Assembly (NCBI GenBank): GCA_017427485.1
Contig: JAFRSR010000434.1
Span: 1-50,271 of the forward strand
From: Kiritimatiellia bacterium
GTDB lineage: Bacteria > Verrucomicrobiota > Kiritimatiellia > RFP12 > UBA1067
Direction of reading: 5' to 3'
Length of the DNA stretch: 50,271 bases
Positions 9,135 through 18,091 of the stretch are shown here, piece by piece. The position numbers and the translations under genes are program-made. The notes beneath the pieces were generated by a model that was given only the letters and a program-made list of their open reading frames with translations, was not told the origin of the DNA and did not search any database. How positions within the stretch are numbered: position 1 is the first letter of the stretch; every line of letters starts with the position of its first letter.

Positions 9135-10307
9135 ATGAGCAGGAAAAACAACGACGTCTTTTCGGAAGTGGTCGTGGGCATCTTCATGGTGGCCGTGATC
9201 GCGCTGCTGGGGTACTTCACGATCATCATCTCCGGCGTGGACATGGTGTTCGGCCGGACGCGCGCGCAGGCGATGATCTCTTTCAAGGACGTGGGCGGAC
9301 TGAAGGAGCGCGACAACGTGGTCTACCGCGGCATGAAGGTGGGATCCGTCGAGAAGATCACGCTCGGACCGTCGAACATCCTCGTGCAGGTGTCCGTGGA
9401 CGATGACGTCGTGCTGCGCAAGTCCTACCGCGTGTCCGTGTCGGCGCTCTCCCTGCTCGGCGGCAACTACCTGCTGCTGGAGGAGGGAACGGGCGAGCCG
9501 CTCCCGCTTGCGACGACCGTCTTCCACGGCGATCCGCCCGTCGACTGGATGCGCGACCTCGGCGCCATCGCGCGCAACCTGAACGACCTCACCTCGGGCG
9601 GCAACATCCGGAGCATCGTGACGAACTTCGAGGCCACCGCGGCCAACCTCAACGCCATCGTGGCGCGCGTGGAACGCGGCGAGGGGACTGTCGGCAAACT
9701 TCTTTCCTCGGACGAGACTGTCTACAGCGACTTGAGCAACACGGTCGCCTCCGCGAAGTCGGCCGCAGCGAACATCGACACGATCTCCGCGCGCGTGGAG
9801 CGCGGCGAAGGCACGGTCGGTAAGCTCCTTTCCACGAACGACGTCATCCACGCCGACATCCGCGACGCGCTTGCCTCGGCGAAGGACGCGCTCGACACCG
9901 TGAAGTCGGCCGCCGCGAACATTGACAAGATCTCCGCGCGCGTGGAACGCGGAGAGGGGACGATCGGGCAGTTGCTGTCCACGAACGACACCGCGTACGC
10001 GGACCTCAAGACGGCGCTTGCGAACATCCGCAAGGTGACGGATGACCTCAAGGCGGGCGAGGGGCTCGCGGGACGCCTCGTCTACGACAAGAAACTCGGC
10101 GCGGACGCCTCCGAGCTTCTCGAGAACCTCAACGGCGTGTCCGCGCGCCTTGCGAAGGGCTCGGGCACGCTCGGCAAGCTCATGACGGACCAGGAGCTGT
10201 ACAACGAGGTCAGCGCGCTCATCAAGGACGTGCGCCAGATCGTGGACAACTACCGCGACACGACGCCCGTCTCGACCTTCGGCTCGCTCATCATGGGCGG
10301 CCTCTGA
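9135..10307 (+). CDS. MCE/MlaD domain protein with C-terminal repeats
   Basis: A 390-residue membrane-anchored protein. I place the start at ATG 9135, with GGAG eight bases upstream; an in-frame GTG at 9126 is possible. Residues about 10-32 form one TM helix (VVVGIFMVAVIALLGYFTII). The MCE/MlaD domain follows (FKDVGGLKERDNVVYRGMKV, GSVEKITLG, SALSLLGGNYLLLEEG). MCE proteins carry lipids between membranes and usually work with an MlaE permease and MlaF ATPase, neither of which is in this window. The C-terminal half holds three near-identical repeats (VERGEGTVGKLLS, VERGEGTVGKLLS, VERGEGTIGQLLS) and two degenerate ones (KAGEGLAGRLV, AKGSGTLGKLM), about 45-60 residues apart, predicted helical between Gly-rich turns. 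Confidence 0.9.
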   Translation: MSRKNNDVFSEVVVGIFMVAVIALLGYFTIIISGVDMVFGRTRAQAMISFKDVGGLKERDNVVYRGMKVGSVEKITLGPSNILVQVSVDDDVVLRKSYRVSVSALSLLGGNYLLLEEGTGEPLPLATTVFHGDPPVDWMRDLGAIARNLNDLTSGGNIRSIVTNFEATAANLNAIVARVERGEGTVGKLLSSDETVYSDLSNTVASAKSAAANIDTISARVERGEGTVGKLLSTNDVIHADIRDALASAKDALDTVKSAAANIDKISARVERGEGTIGQLLSTNDTAYADLKTALANIRKVTDDLKAGEGLAGRLVYDKKLGADASELLENLNGVSARLAKGSGTLGKLMTDQELYNEVSALIKDVRQIVDNYRDTTPVSTFGSLIMGGL

Positions 10308-10312
10308 CGCGT

Positions 10313-10341
10313 CGGTAGGGCGCGCGCCCCGCGCGCGCCGT
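10313..10341. terminator. Palindrome between convergent genes, possible bidirectional terminator
   Basis: GGTAG is followed by a perfect 9-bp stem (10319-10327 with 10331-10339) and a 3-base loop. It fills the 35-base gap between the convergent MCE and barrel genes. It lacks a T-run. The same GGTAGGG-plus-palindrome form occurs inside coding regions elsewhere in the window. Confidence 0.5.
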
Positions 10342-10342
10342 C

Positions 10343-11797
10343 TCAGAACTTCAGGGTGATTTCCCAGCGGATGAAGTACGCCGGGCGCGACGAATCGTAG
10401 TAGTCGCCCGGGTTGAACATTTCCGCCATGATGTGTCCGAAGATTTCAAAGCGGTCGGTGCCGTGCGCGTTCTTCGGGGCGAGGATGAGCGGGAAGTCGT
10501 AGCGCAGTACGGAGAGGACGCCCTTGAACATGCTGTCGCCGGATCCGTCGGCATGGCCCAGATGGTCCTGCACGGCGGCGTAGATCGGTCCCGAGTACGC
10601 TGCCACGCGATGGTGCGGCCCGATGTCGACGCCGAGCTCCGCCTTCGTGTAGAGCATGTTGCTCCAGTAGCCGAGGCCGTAGAGCGTGCCGTACTGGAAC
10701 ATCTCGGAATCCTGCGGCCAGCGTCCCCAGAGCGGATCCCAGGCCGTGTCGTTGTCATCCTCGCCCGTGCGGTGCTTGTCGCCGGAGAGGTAGTAGGCGC
10801 TGAGGCGCGAGTAGGGCTTGTAGCCGGCGGACGCGCGGTCCTTGTGGAAATCGATGGCCGTGTAGCCCATCGTGCCGCCCGCCTGCTTCCGGCCGCTGTC
10901 GGCCGTGCCGAACTGATGCGCGCCCTCGAATTCGAAGGAGACGTTCTCCGTGAGCTGGGGCTGGAGGAGCGCGCCGAAGGTGGTAATCTGCTTGTCGCGC
11001 ACGTGGCGGCCGTTGAAGGCGGTGTAGTCCTCGTTGTGCTTGTGGACCGTGTAGAGCTTGTAGGGGATGCGCTTTTCAAGGATGGAATCGTGCCAGACGA
11101 GCCCGCCGCCCCACTCGTCCATCTCCGGCGAGTCGCCGGGGTGGATGGCGTTCATCGGGCGGCCGCGGGAGTTGCGGTTACCGTAGCGGTAGATGTTGCG
11201 GCCGTTGTCGTAGAGGGTGAAGGCGTCGAGCTTCGACGTGTCGGTGGTGTGGAAGGTGAGCTTGATCATGTCGGCGTAGGCGGAACGCGAGCCGACGTAC
11301 GGTGCGCCGTCGAAGAGCGTGCGGTCGAGGCCGAACACGGAGTGCCCGCGCTCGAAGAGGTCTTGCCGTCCGATGCGGAAGTCGAAGAATCCGTCGAAGA
11401 GGCCCATGCCCTGGAACCAGAGGCTGTCGAGCACCACCTCGTCCGGGAAGTTGTAGGCGCGGTACTTCCGCTTCACGCCGTTCTCGATGAAGTGCTCGCG
11501 GAACTCGTCCGTGAGGCGTCCGTAGAGCGTGAACTCCTCGTAGTCGAGTTGACCCCACACGCGCGGTCGGACGCGCAGGTGGTTGAGGTTCTTGCGGTAG
11601 GCGCGCGGCACCATGGCGCCCGGCGCGCCGGGCAGCCCGGGCACGTTGTGCATGATCTCTTCGCGGATGCGCACGTCGGCTCCGGCATTGGCCTGAAGAG
11701 CCGAATCGACGGGCTCCTCGAGGACGGGTACGTCATTGGTTCCTGCCAGTGCGGAGCATGCTAGCGCGCAGGCAGCTGTTGCGAGAATGAGTTTCAT
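10343..11797 (-). CDS. Outer-membrane beta-barrel protein, alginate-export (AlgE)-like
   Basis: A 484-residue protein starting at ATG 11797. Residues 1-18 (MKLILATAACALACSALA) are a signal peptide. The mature part alternates polar and aromatic residues as barrel strands do, for example RKNLNHLRVRPRVWGQLDYE, EFTLYGRLTDEF, FFDFRIGRQDLF and YFIRWEITLKF, and it ends in Phe as outer-membrane proteins normally do. The layout (an early RxRxR strand, the GRQ strand, then long loops) fits the alginate-export-type barrels that pass small or sugar molecules through the outer membrane. The substrate cannot be told. It is convergent with the MCE gene, and the pair could both act in the envelope. TATACT lies seven bases before the start, suggesting a leaderless mRNA. 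Confidence 0.75.
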   Translation of the reverse strand: MKLILATAACALACSALAGTNDVPVLEEPVDSALQANAGADVRIREEIMHNVPGLPGAPGAMVPRAYRKNLNHLRVRPRVWGQLDYEEFTLYGRLTDEFREHFIENGVKRKYRAYNFPDEVVLDSLWFQGMGLFDGFFDFRIGRQDLFERGHSVFGLDRTLFDGAPYVGSRSAYADMIKLTFHTTDTSKLDAFTLYDNGRNIYRYGNRNSRGRPMNAIHPGDSPEMDEWGGGLVWHDSILEKRIPYKLYTVHKHNEDYTAFNGRHVRDKQITTFGALLQPQLTENVSFEFEGAHQFGTADSGRKQAGGTMGYTAIDFHKDRASAGYKPYSRLSAYYLSGDKHRTGEDDNDTAWDPLWGRWPQDSEMFQYGTLYGLGYWSNMLYTKAELGVDIGPHHRVAAYSGPIYAAVQDHLGHADGSGDSMFKGVLSVLRYDFPLILAPKNAHGTDRFEIFGHIMAEMFNPGDYYDSSRPAYFIRWEITLKF

Positions 11798-11804
11798 GCG
11801 CAAT

Positions 11805-11810
11805 AGTATA
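11805..11810 (-). promoter_or_regulatory. -10 box of the barrel gene, leaderless layout
   Basis: TATACT is read on the minus strand, with seven bases between it and the ATG at 11797. No Shine-Dalgarno is seen. No convincing -35 box was found. Confidence 0.45.
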
Positions 11811-14186
11811 TCACACCTCGGCGCCTTTGGGTAGTGGGTCCCAGCTGAGGTCGAGACGGCGGGATGAACCGACGGGTGGCGTGAAACGGCGCGGTGCGGC
11901 GCGCGTGGTGATCCAGAGTCCGTCGAGCGGGAATACCGTGAACGTGTCGCCCTGTAGGCCCGTGAGGTGCGAGGCGTCGTTGGAGGCGGGGGGCGTGAGG
12001 GAGATGAAAAGGGGCGTGGACTGCTGTTCAAGGCATTCGACAGGAAGGGAACTTTGCGCGAGGAAGGCGAGGTTCTCATCATCGTTTTCCGGCGAGGCAA
12101 CGGCGCGCGTGACGCCCAGGTCGGCAAGTTCGGCAAGCGCCGCACGGTTGAAGGCGTAGAGTGTCCAGTCGGACGAGACGTCCGACACTCCGACCTGGCG
12201 CAGGAGATGCAGCGTGGCGAGGTCGCTCGCCTCCCAACGCGTGTAGCCGGCGCGCAGAAGATGTTTCACGGTCGTACGCAGCGCCTGGAAATCGCGCTCA
12301 TGTGTAAAGACGGGAAGGGCGAGGCGCACGGGGAATCTGGCGAACGGCGCGAGCGCGGACTCGACCGCGCGTCCGGAGAGGTGGCCGAGCGCCAGCACGA
12401 TTTCGTCATAGCGCTCCGCGTTTGCAGGAAGGGGCTGGTCGAGGCGTTGTTTGAGGGTGGTGAGGGCGGGCGGTCGCCTCGGGGCGATATCGCCGTCTAG
12501 CGGTCGCCTCGGCGAGGCGACCCTACCAGCTGTGTCCAGCGCGGCGGCGATCTTGCGCGCACGAGCGGCGTCACGTGCGGAATCAAGGCGTTCCACGAGC
12601 TGGCGGCGCACATCGTTCAAGAGCGAGGCGGGGGCGAAGAGGTGGTCGGGATCAAGGAGGGTGAGGTTGCGGAGCGACCAGTCCGTGCCGCCCATGCGCG
12701 CGAAAGCTTTTTCAACTGCGGCGGCCGTGCGCTCGGGATGCTGGGCGGGGGAGAGGGGCGCGCTGGTTGTGACTTCAACGGGCGAGACGCCCGTTGTCCC
12801 AGTGAAGCGGCGAGACGCCGCTTCCCCCAGCGGGGCCGCGCTTATCCCAGTGAAGCGGCGAGACGCCGCTTCTCCCAGCAGGGGGGCCACGATTGGCGCG
12901 GCCGAAACGGAGATGCCATCGGGCGCGAGCGTGACCGTGAGGTCCACGGGCGTACCAGATGAAACATCGGAGGGTCGGAAGGAGGGGATCGGAAAGCGGC
13001 GCTTCACTTCGTTGGAGGCGGAGCAGTACACGGTGGCGCCGGCGAGCGGCGGCAGTTCGGCGAGCCGTTCGTCGGGTACGCGCACTTCGATGTCAGAACC
13101 CGGCCGGACATCAAAGACGGGCTTGCGGGAAATGGCGAGGCGCATCTCCGCGATGCCGAAGCCGAAGGGCTTCTCGCCCGTCACGGCGAACTGGAGGCCG
13201 TCATGGCGCTCAAGGGCGCGGTTCGTGTGGAAGCGGAGCCAAGAGCGTCCTTCGCGGTCCTTCGTGAGGCGCTTGACCGTGCCGACGGGCGTGCCGAGGT
13301 GTCCGAGCGACGTGGGGTCGATGGGATCGTCGGGCGTGCCGTGGATGTAGAGCGACGTCGTGCGGCGCGAGAACACAGTCTCGAGGTCGGCGCGCGTGGT
13401 GGTGACGGGCTCGCCGTCGAGCAGCTGGCGGTAGTGGCTCGTGACGGACGCTACGTAGAGCGGAGACTTCATGCGTCCCTCGATCTTGAGGGAGGCGACG
13501 CCGGCGTCCTTGAGGGCGTCGAGGCAGTCGTCGAGGCGCAGGTCGCGCATGGAGAAGGGGAGCGTCTTCGCGCCGACGTCGTCGGTGTAGGAGAGTCGGC
13601 AGCAGTAGGCGCATTTCCCGCGGTTGCCGCTGCGGTTCTTCTCCATCGCCGAGAAGAGGCAGAGTCCCGAGAGCGAGTAGCAGAGCGCGCCGTGCACGAA
13701 CACCTCGATCTCCGTTCCGCACCGGCGTGTGATTGCGCGGATTTCCTCCAGCGACAGTTCGCGCGCGAGCACGACGCGCGAGAAGCCGAGTTCCTTCAAC
13801 GCGAGCACGCCTTCGAGGTTGTGCGCGACGAGCTGCGTGGAGGCGTGGAGTTGAAGGGCGGGAAAGTGCGTGCGCACGAGGCGTGCGACGCCGAGGTCCT
13901 GCACGATGAGTCCGTCGGGGCGAAGCTCGTCGAGAAGGGCGAGGCGTTCGACGGCGGCGGGGAGGTCGGCGTCGTCGATGACGGTGTTGAACGTCACGTA
14001 GACCTTGCGGTTGCGCGGACGCGCCCACGCGAGGAGGTCGCGCAGCTGGACGGGCGTGAGGTTCACCGCCTCGGCGCGTGCGGAGAAGGCGTCAAGGCCG
14101 AGATAGACGGCGTCCGCGCCGGCCTGGAAGGCAGCAAGGGCCGTCTCAAACGAGCCGGCGGGGGCAAGAAGCTCAATGTCGTGCAT
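11811..14186 (-). CDS. Peptidase U32 family protein, RlhA/YhbU-like
   Basis: A 791-residue protein starting at ATG 14186 (MHDIELLAPAGSFETALAAF). U32 signatures are clear: GADAVYLGLDAFSARA, KVYVTFNTVI, and the Cys-rich site ALCYSLSGLCLFSAM followed by RSGNRGKCAYCCR near residues 160-195. This site binds an Fe-S cluster in relatives such as RlhA, which hydroxylates a cytidine of 23S rRNA. The long C-terminal part fits the RlhA/DUF3656-type extension. Palindromic elements are inserted in frame at about residues 437-472 (LGEAASRRFTG twice, then TGTTGVSPV) and 552-572. They lengthen the protein relative to the roughly 650 residues of E. coli RlhA. The gene diverges from thrS. The open frame continues upstream antisense to thrS, but that part is not coding. 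Confidence 0.87.
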   Translation of the reverse strand: MHDIELLAPAGSFETALAAFQAGADAVYLGLDAFSARAEAVNLTPVQLRDLLAWARPRNRKVYVTFNTVIDDADLPAAVERLALLDELRPDGLIVQDLGVARLVRTHFPALQLHASTQLVAHNLEGVLALKELGFSRVVLARELSLEEIRAITRRCGTEIEVFVHGALCYSLSGLCLFSAMEKNRSGNRGKCAYCCRLSYTDDVGAKTLPFSMRDLRLDDCLDALKDAGVASLKIEGRMKSPLYVASVTSHYRQLLDGEPVTTTRADLETVFSRRTTSLYIHGTPDDPIDPTSLGHLGTPVGTVKRLTKDREGRSWLRFHTNRALERHDGLQFAVTGEKPFGFGIAEMRLAISRKPVFDVRPGSDIEVRVPDERLAELPPLAGATVYCSASNEVKRRFPIPSFRPSDVSSGTPVDLTVTLAPDGISVSAAPIVAPLLGEAASRRFTGISAAPLGEAASRRFTGTTGVSPVEVTTSAPLSPAQHPERTAAAVEKAFARMGGTDWSLRNLTLLDPDHLFAPASLLNDVRRQLVERLDSARDAARARKIAAALDTAGRVASPRRPLDGDIAPRRPPALTTLKQRLDQPLPANAERYDEIVLALGHLSGRAVESALAPFARFPVRLALPVFTHERDFQALRTTVKHLLRAGYTRWEASDLATLHLLRQVGVSDVSSDWTLYAFNRAALAELADLGVTRAVASPENDDENLAFLAQSSLPVECLEQQSTPLFISLTPPASNDASHLTGLQGDTFTVFPLDGLWITTRAAPRRFTPPVGSSRRLDLSWDPLPKGAEV
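12474..12527. repeat. Two palindromic elements inside the U32 gene
   Basis: A degenerate copy (about 12474-12494) is followed by a perfect 9-bp stem, GGTCGCCTC (12502-12510) with GAGGCGACC (12514-12522), then CTACC. Read on the minus strand this is GGTAGGG plus a palindrome, the same form as at 651-676, 10315-10339 and 37823-37848. Confidence 0.8.
12775..12874. repeat. Cluster of three in-frame palindromic elements in the U32 gene
   Basis: Positions 12775-12803 are the exact reverse complement of 468-496 in the RHS gene (29 bases). They are followed by two copies of AAGCGGCGAGACGCCGCTT (12805-12823 and 12853-12871) with CCCAG flanks. Translated, they give TGTTGVSPV and LGEAASRRFTG. Confidence 0.88.
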
Positions 14187-14226
14187 GTCGGCAATTATTT
14201 TACCATAATTTTTTCGCCGTTTCTGC

Positions 14227-14255
14227 TTGTTTCCTCCGCGGAAATTCGCTATCAT
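14227..14255 (+). promoter_or_regulatory. Promoter of thrS-infC-ispF
   Basis: TTGTTT (14227-14232) and TATCAT (14250-14255) are 17 bases apart. They give a leader of about 28 bases before the ATG at 14289, with AAGGAG inside it. Confidence 0.6.
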
Positions 14256-14288
14256 ACACGCGTTCCAAGGAGAAAAACGGACAAATAA

Positions 14289-16010
14289 ATGGAAATTACA
14301 GATGAAATGCGGCGTCATTCCGCCGCGCACCTGACCGCGCGTGCGGTCTGCAATCTCTTTCCCGGCACACAGACGGACATCGGCCCCGCGACGGACGACG
14401 GATTCTACTACGACTTCGACCTTGAGCACCGCCTCGCCCCCGAGGACTTTCCCGCACTTGAAAAGGAGATCGCGCGTCTCATCGCGCTCGACGAGCCTTT
14501 CGTGCGCGCCGAGATGTCGCGCGCCGACGTGGCGGCGCGCCTCGCGGGTCAGAAGTACAAGCTCGAGCGCCTTGCGGACATCCCCGAGGGCGAGACGATC
14601 AGCACCTACGAGGTGGGCGACTACTTCGAGATGTGCCGCGGCCCGCACGTGGAACATTCCGCGCAGATCGGCGCCGTCAAGCTCATGAAGGTGGCGGGCA
14701 GCTACTACCGCGGCGACGAGAACAACAAGATGCTCCAGCGCGTCTACGGCATCGTCGGCAAGGACCAGGCGGAGCTCGACGCGTACGTCGCCCGCCTCGA
14801 GGAGGCGAAGAAGCGCGACCACCGCCGTCTCGGCGTGGAGCTCGACCTCTTCCACCTCGATCCCGAGGATCCCGGCCAGATCTTCTGGCACCCGAAGGGC
14901 TGGACGATCTACGTGGCGTTGCAGGACTACATGCGCGCGAAGCTGATCAAGGACGGCTACCAGGAGGTCAACACCCCTGCCATCATGCCGCGCAGCCTGT
15001 GGGAGCGGAGCGGGCACTGGGACCACTACAAGGCGAACATGTTTATCACGGAGAGCGAGAAGCGCGTCTTCGCGGTGAAGCCCATGAACTGCCCCGGCGC
15101 GCTCGAGATCTTCAAGAGCCGCATGCGCTCCTACAAGGACCTGCCGCTGCGCCTCGCCGAGTTCGGACACTGCGCGCGCAACGAGCCGAGCGGCACGTTG
15201 CACGGCATCATGCGCGTGCGCGGGTTCGTCCAGGACGACGCGCACATCATCTGCACCGAGGAGCAGATCGAGGAGGAGGTCGCGAAGTTCTGCCGCCTGC
15301 TGAAGGACGTCTACAAGGACTTCGGCTTTGATAAGAACCTGCTCGTCAAGCTCTCCACGATGCCCGAGGACCATGTGGGCGACGAGGCCACCTGGCAACA
15401 CGCCGAGGCGGCCCTCGCCGCCGCGTGCAAGGCGTCGGGCATGGAGTACGTGATCCAGCCCGGCGAGGGCGCGTTCTACGGCCCGAAGCTCGAGTTCACG
15501 CTTATCGACGCGCTCGGGCGTCCGTGGCAGTGCGGCACGATCCAGCTCGACTACCAGCTGCCGAGCGCCGAGCGCCTGAACGCCGAGTACATCGGCCCCG
15601 ACAGCCAGAAGCACCATCCCGTGATGCTCCACCGCGCGGTGCTCGGCTCGCTCGAGCGCTTCATCGGCATCCTGATCGAACACTACGCGGGCGCGTTCCC
15701 GCTCTGGCTCGCACCCGAACAGGTGCGCGTGCTGCCGATTACCGACAAACAGGTCCCCTACGCGCAGGGCATCCGCGACGCGCTGACGGCGCGTGGCTTC
15801 CGCGTGGAGATCGACGCGTCCGCCGACAAGCTCGGCGCGAAGATCCGCTCGGGCACGGTCGAGAAGGTTCCCTACCTCCTCGTGGCGGGCGGACGCGACG
15901 AGGCCGCCGGCGTCGTCTCGGTGCGCAAGCGCGGCGCGGGCGACCTGGGCCCCATGAAGCTTGAGGACTTCATCGCGAAGCTCGACGAAGACCTGAAGAA
16001 CAAACAGTAA
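14289..16010 (+). CDS. thrS: Threonine--tRNA ligase lacking the TGS domain
   Basis: A 573-residue cytosolic enzyme that charges tRNA-Thr. It begins directly in the editing domain (MRRHSAAHLTARAVCNLFPG, GFYYDFDLE) and so lacks the roughly 60-residue N-terminal TGS domain of the 640-residue E. coli enzyme. The zinc ligands Cys268 (MNCPGA), His319 (DDAHIIC) and His448 (MLHRAVLGS) are present, as are the class II motif 2 region (RNEPSGTLHGIMRVRGFVQD) and the anticodon-binding domain (VRVLPITDKQVPYAQGI). AAGGAG lies 16 bases before the ATG, rather far. It leads the order thrS-infC, as in many bacteria. The missing TGS is family variation rather than a break: no upstream in-frame remnant was found. 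Confidence 0.96.
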   Translation: MEITDEMRRHSAAHLTARAVCNLFPGTQTDIGPATDDGFYYDFDLEHRLAPEDFPALEKEIARLIALDEPFVRAEMSRADVAARLAGQKYKLERLADIPEGETISTYEVGDYFEMCRGPHVEHSAQIGAVKLMKVAGSYYRGDENNKMLQRVYGIVGKDQAELDAYVARLEEAKKRDHRRLGVELDLFHLDPEDPGQIFWHPKGWTIYVALQDYMRAKLIKDGYQEVNTPAIMPRSLWERSGHWDHYKANMFITESEKRVFAVKPMNCPGALEIFKSRMRSYKDLPLRLAEFGHCARNEPSGTLHGIMRVRGFVQDDAHIICTEEQIEEEVAKFCRLLKDVYKDFGFDKNLLVKLSTMPEDHVGDEATWQHAEAALAAACKASGMEYVIQPGEGAFYGPKLEFTLIDALGRPWQCGTIQLDYQLPSAERLNAEYIGPDSQKHHPVMLHRAVLGSLERFIGILIEHYAGAFPLWLAPEQVRVLPITDKQVPYAQGIRDALTARGFRVEIDASADKLGAKIRSGTVEKVPYLLVAGGRDEAAGVVSVRKRGAGDLGPMKLEDFIAKLDEDLKNKQ

Positions 16011-16027
16011 CGAAAACAACAAAAAGG

Positions 16028-16038
16028 TGAGGTGACTT

Positions 16039-16041
<3 letters not shown>
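16028..16041 (+). promoter_or_regulatory. Ribosome binding site that fixes the infC ATC start
   Basis: TGAGGTGA matches the anti-Shine-Dalgarno over eight bases and is followed by CTT ATC GCT. The spacing supports ATC at 16039 as initiator. Confidence 0.7.
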
Positions 16042-16671
<630 letters not shown>

Positions 16672-16676
16672 CGGCC

Positions 16677-17159
16677 ATGCGCGTCGGGTTCGGATACGAT
16701 TCGCACGTGTTCGACGAGGGACGCCCGCTCCGTCTGGGCGGCGTCCTCATTCCCGGCGCGCCCGGCCTCCGCGGCCATTCCGACGCGGACGCGCTCGTCC
16801 ACGCGCTCGTCGACGCGCTCTACGGCGCGGCGGCGCTGGGCGACATCGGCTCGCATTTTCCCGACACCGACCCGCGCTGGGCGGGCGCCGACTCCCTGCT
16901 GTTCCTGCGCGCCGCCGTGGCGGAGGTGCGTGCGGCGGGCTACACGGTGGGAAACGTGGACGCCACGGTCCTCTGCGAACGTCCGAAACTGCGCCCCCAC
17001 ATCGACGCCATCCGCGCCTGCCTCGCCAAGGAGCTGGGTGTGCCGGTGACGTCGGTCTCCGTGAAAGCCAAGACGAACGAGGGCATGGACGCCGTCGGCG
17101 CGGGAAGGGGAATCGCAGTACACTGCGTGGTATTGCTTGCTTTCGCTGCTGGGAGTTAA
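16677..17159 (+). CDS. ispF: 2-C-methyl-D-erythritol 2,4-cyclodiphosphate synthase
   Basis: A 160-residue enzyme of the MEP isoprenoid pathway that cyclises CDP-ME 2-phosphate with loss of CMP. The metal-binding residues Asp8, His10 (GYDSHVF) and His42 (GHSDADALVHALVDALYGA) are in place. The signatures GDIGSHFPDTDP and KAKTNEGMDAVGAGRGIAVH are complete and the length is normal. It starts five bases after the infC stop, so it probably shares the thrS-infC transcript. The other MEP genes are not in this window. Confidence 0.96.
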   Translation: MRVGFGYDSHVFDEGRPLRLGGVLIPGAPGLRGHSDADALVHALVDALYGAAALGDIGSHFPDTDPRWAGADSLLFLRAAVAEVRAAGYTVGNVDATVLCERPKLRPHIDAIRACLAKELGVPVTSVSVKAKTNEGMDAVGAGRGIAVHCVVLLAFAAGS

Positions 17160-17224
17160 GGAGATCAGCCCACCGCCCGCGTTTCGCACGGGCATGTAAA
17201 TGAGGATAACTTCTGAGGCTTTTT

Positions 17225-17308
17225 AGACAGGATTACAGGATTATCAGGATTAACAAGATTATGAAATCAAATAATCCTGTAAATCCTGCAAATCCTGTAA
17301 TCCTGTCT
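17225..17308. repeat. 38-bp inverted repeat of ACAGGATTA-type units
   Basis: The left arm 17225-17262 and right arm 17271-17308 are imperfect reverse complements around an 8-base loop. Each arm consists of degenerate CAGGATTA units. It sits after ispF in a 245-base gap and would form a long RNA hairpin that may end the transcript. The gap also holds AT-rich CTCCAGAACTCCAAATCTCC-type low-complexity sequence (17355-17385). I see no gene or clear promoter in it. Confidence 0.85.
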
Positions 17309-17404
17309 CAAGTTATAGGCAAGGAGATTGGGAGAAAGTTTTAAGAAGTCTCAATAACTCCAGAACTCCAAATCTCCAAGTAGCGAAAGCAACGAGCGTT
17401 TGTA

Positions 17405-18091
17405 ATGAATGTTGAGATTCTCTTCGAGGATGGCGACATCATCGTCGTCGACAAGCCGGCCGGGATGATCGTGCATCCCGCGCCGGGCCATCCCGACGGC
17501 ACACTCGTGGACGCGTTGCTCGCGCACTGTCCGCAGATGCGCGGTGTGGGCAGCGTAGAGCGTTCGGGCGTGGTGCACCGTCTCGACCAGGAGACGAGCG
17601 GCGTGATGGTGTTCGCGAAGACCGACCGCGCGATGCGCGCGCTCCGCCGCGACTTCGAGGACCACGTCTCCGTGCGCAAGACCTACCTCGCCGTGCTGCA
17701 CGGCGCGCCCGAGCCGCGCGCCGGCACGCTCGAGACGCTCATCGGGCGCAAACCGTGGGACCCGAAGCGCATGGCGGTGGTCGACCGTGACGGCGCGCGC
17801 GCCGTCACGCACTGGACCACGCTCCAGCGCCACGGCGCGATCGCGCTCGTCGAGTTCACGATCGAGACGGGGCGCACGCACCAGATCCGCGTGCATGCCG
17901 CGCACCTCGGACATCCCGTCGTGGGCGACGCGCTCTACGGCGACCCCGCGAAGGACCGCCGCCTTGCGCCGCCGCCCACACGCCAGCTGCTCCACGCGGT
18001 CCAGCTTTCGTTCAAACATCCCGTCACCCACGAGCTGCTCACGTTCGCGGCCGTACCACCGGAGGACATCGTCTATGCCCGTTCGCGTTAA
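17405..18091 (+). CDS. RluA-family rRNA pseudouridine synthase without S4 domain
   Basis: A 228-residue enzyme that isomerises uridine in RNA. The catalytic motif HRLDQETSG has Asp61. Other family blocks are present: FEDGDIIVVDKPAGMIVHPA, KTYLAVLHG, ETGRTHQIRVHAAHLGHPVV and LYGDPA. The N-terminal S4 RNA-binding domain of RluD is missing and the protein begins directly in the catalytic domain, as RluA itself does. Which uridine it modifies cannot be told. No good ribosome site precedes ATG 17405. Its 3' end overlaps the next gene by 17 bases, suggesting coupling. Confidence 0.93.
   Translation: MNVEILFEDGDIIVVDKPAGMIVHPAPGHPDGTLVDALLAHCPQMRGVGSVERSGVVHRLDQETSGVMVFAKTDRAMRALRRDFEDHVSVRKTYLAVLHGAPEPRAGTLETLIGRKPWDPKRMAVVDRDGARAVTHWTTLQRHGAIALVEFTIETGRTHQIRVHAAHLGHPVVGDALYGDPAKDRRLAPPPTRQLLHAVQLSFKHPVTHELLTFAAVPPEDIVYARSR

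Noticed and set aside
10313..10341. A classical Rho-independent terminator
   Set aside because: The stem is perfect but there is no T-run on either side, and the sequence belongs to the dispersed GGTAGGG palindromes, so termination is only possible, not shown.
14187..16022. A 612-residue open frame on the minus strand, continuous with the U32 gene
   Set aside because: It lies antisense to thrS, whose motifs are complete. It has no recognisable domain and is the result of high GC content. The U32 protein starts at ATG 14186 (MHDIELLAPAGS).
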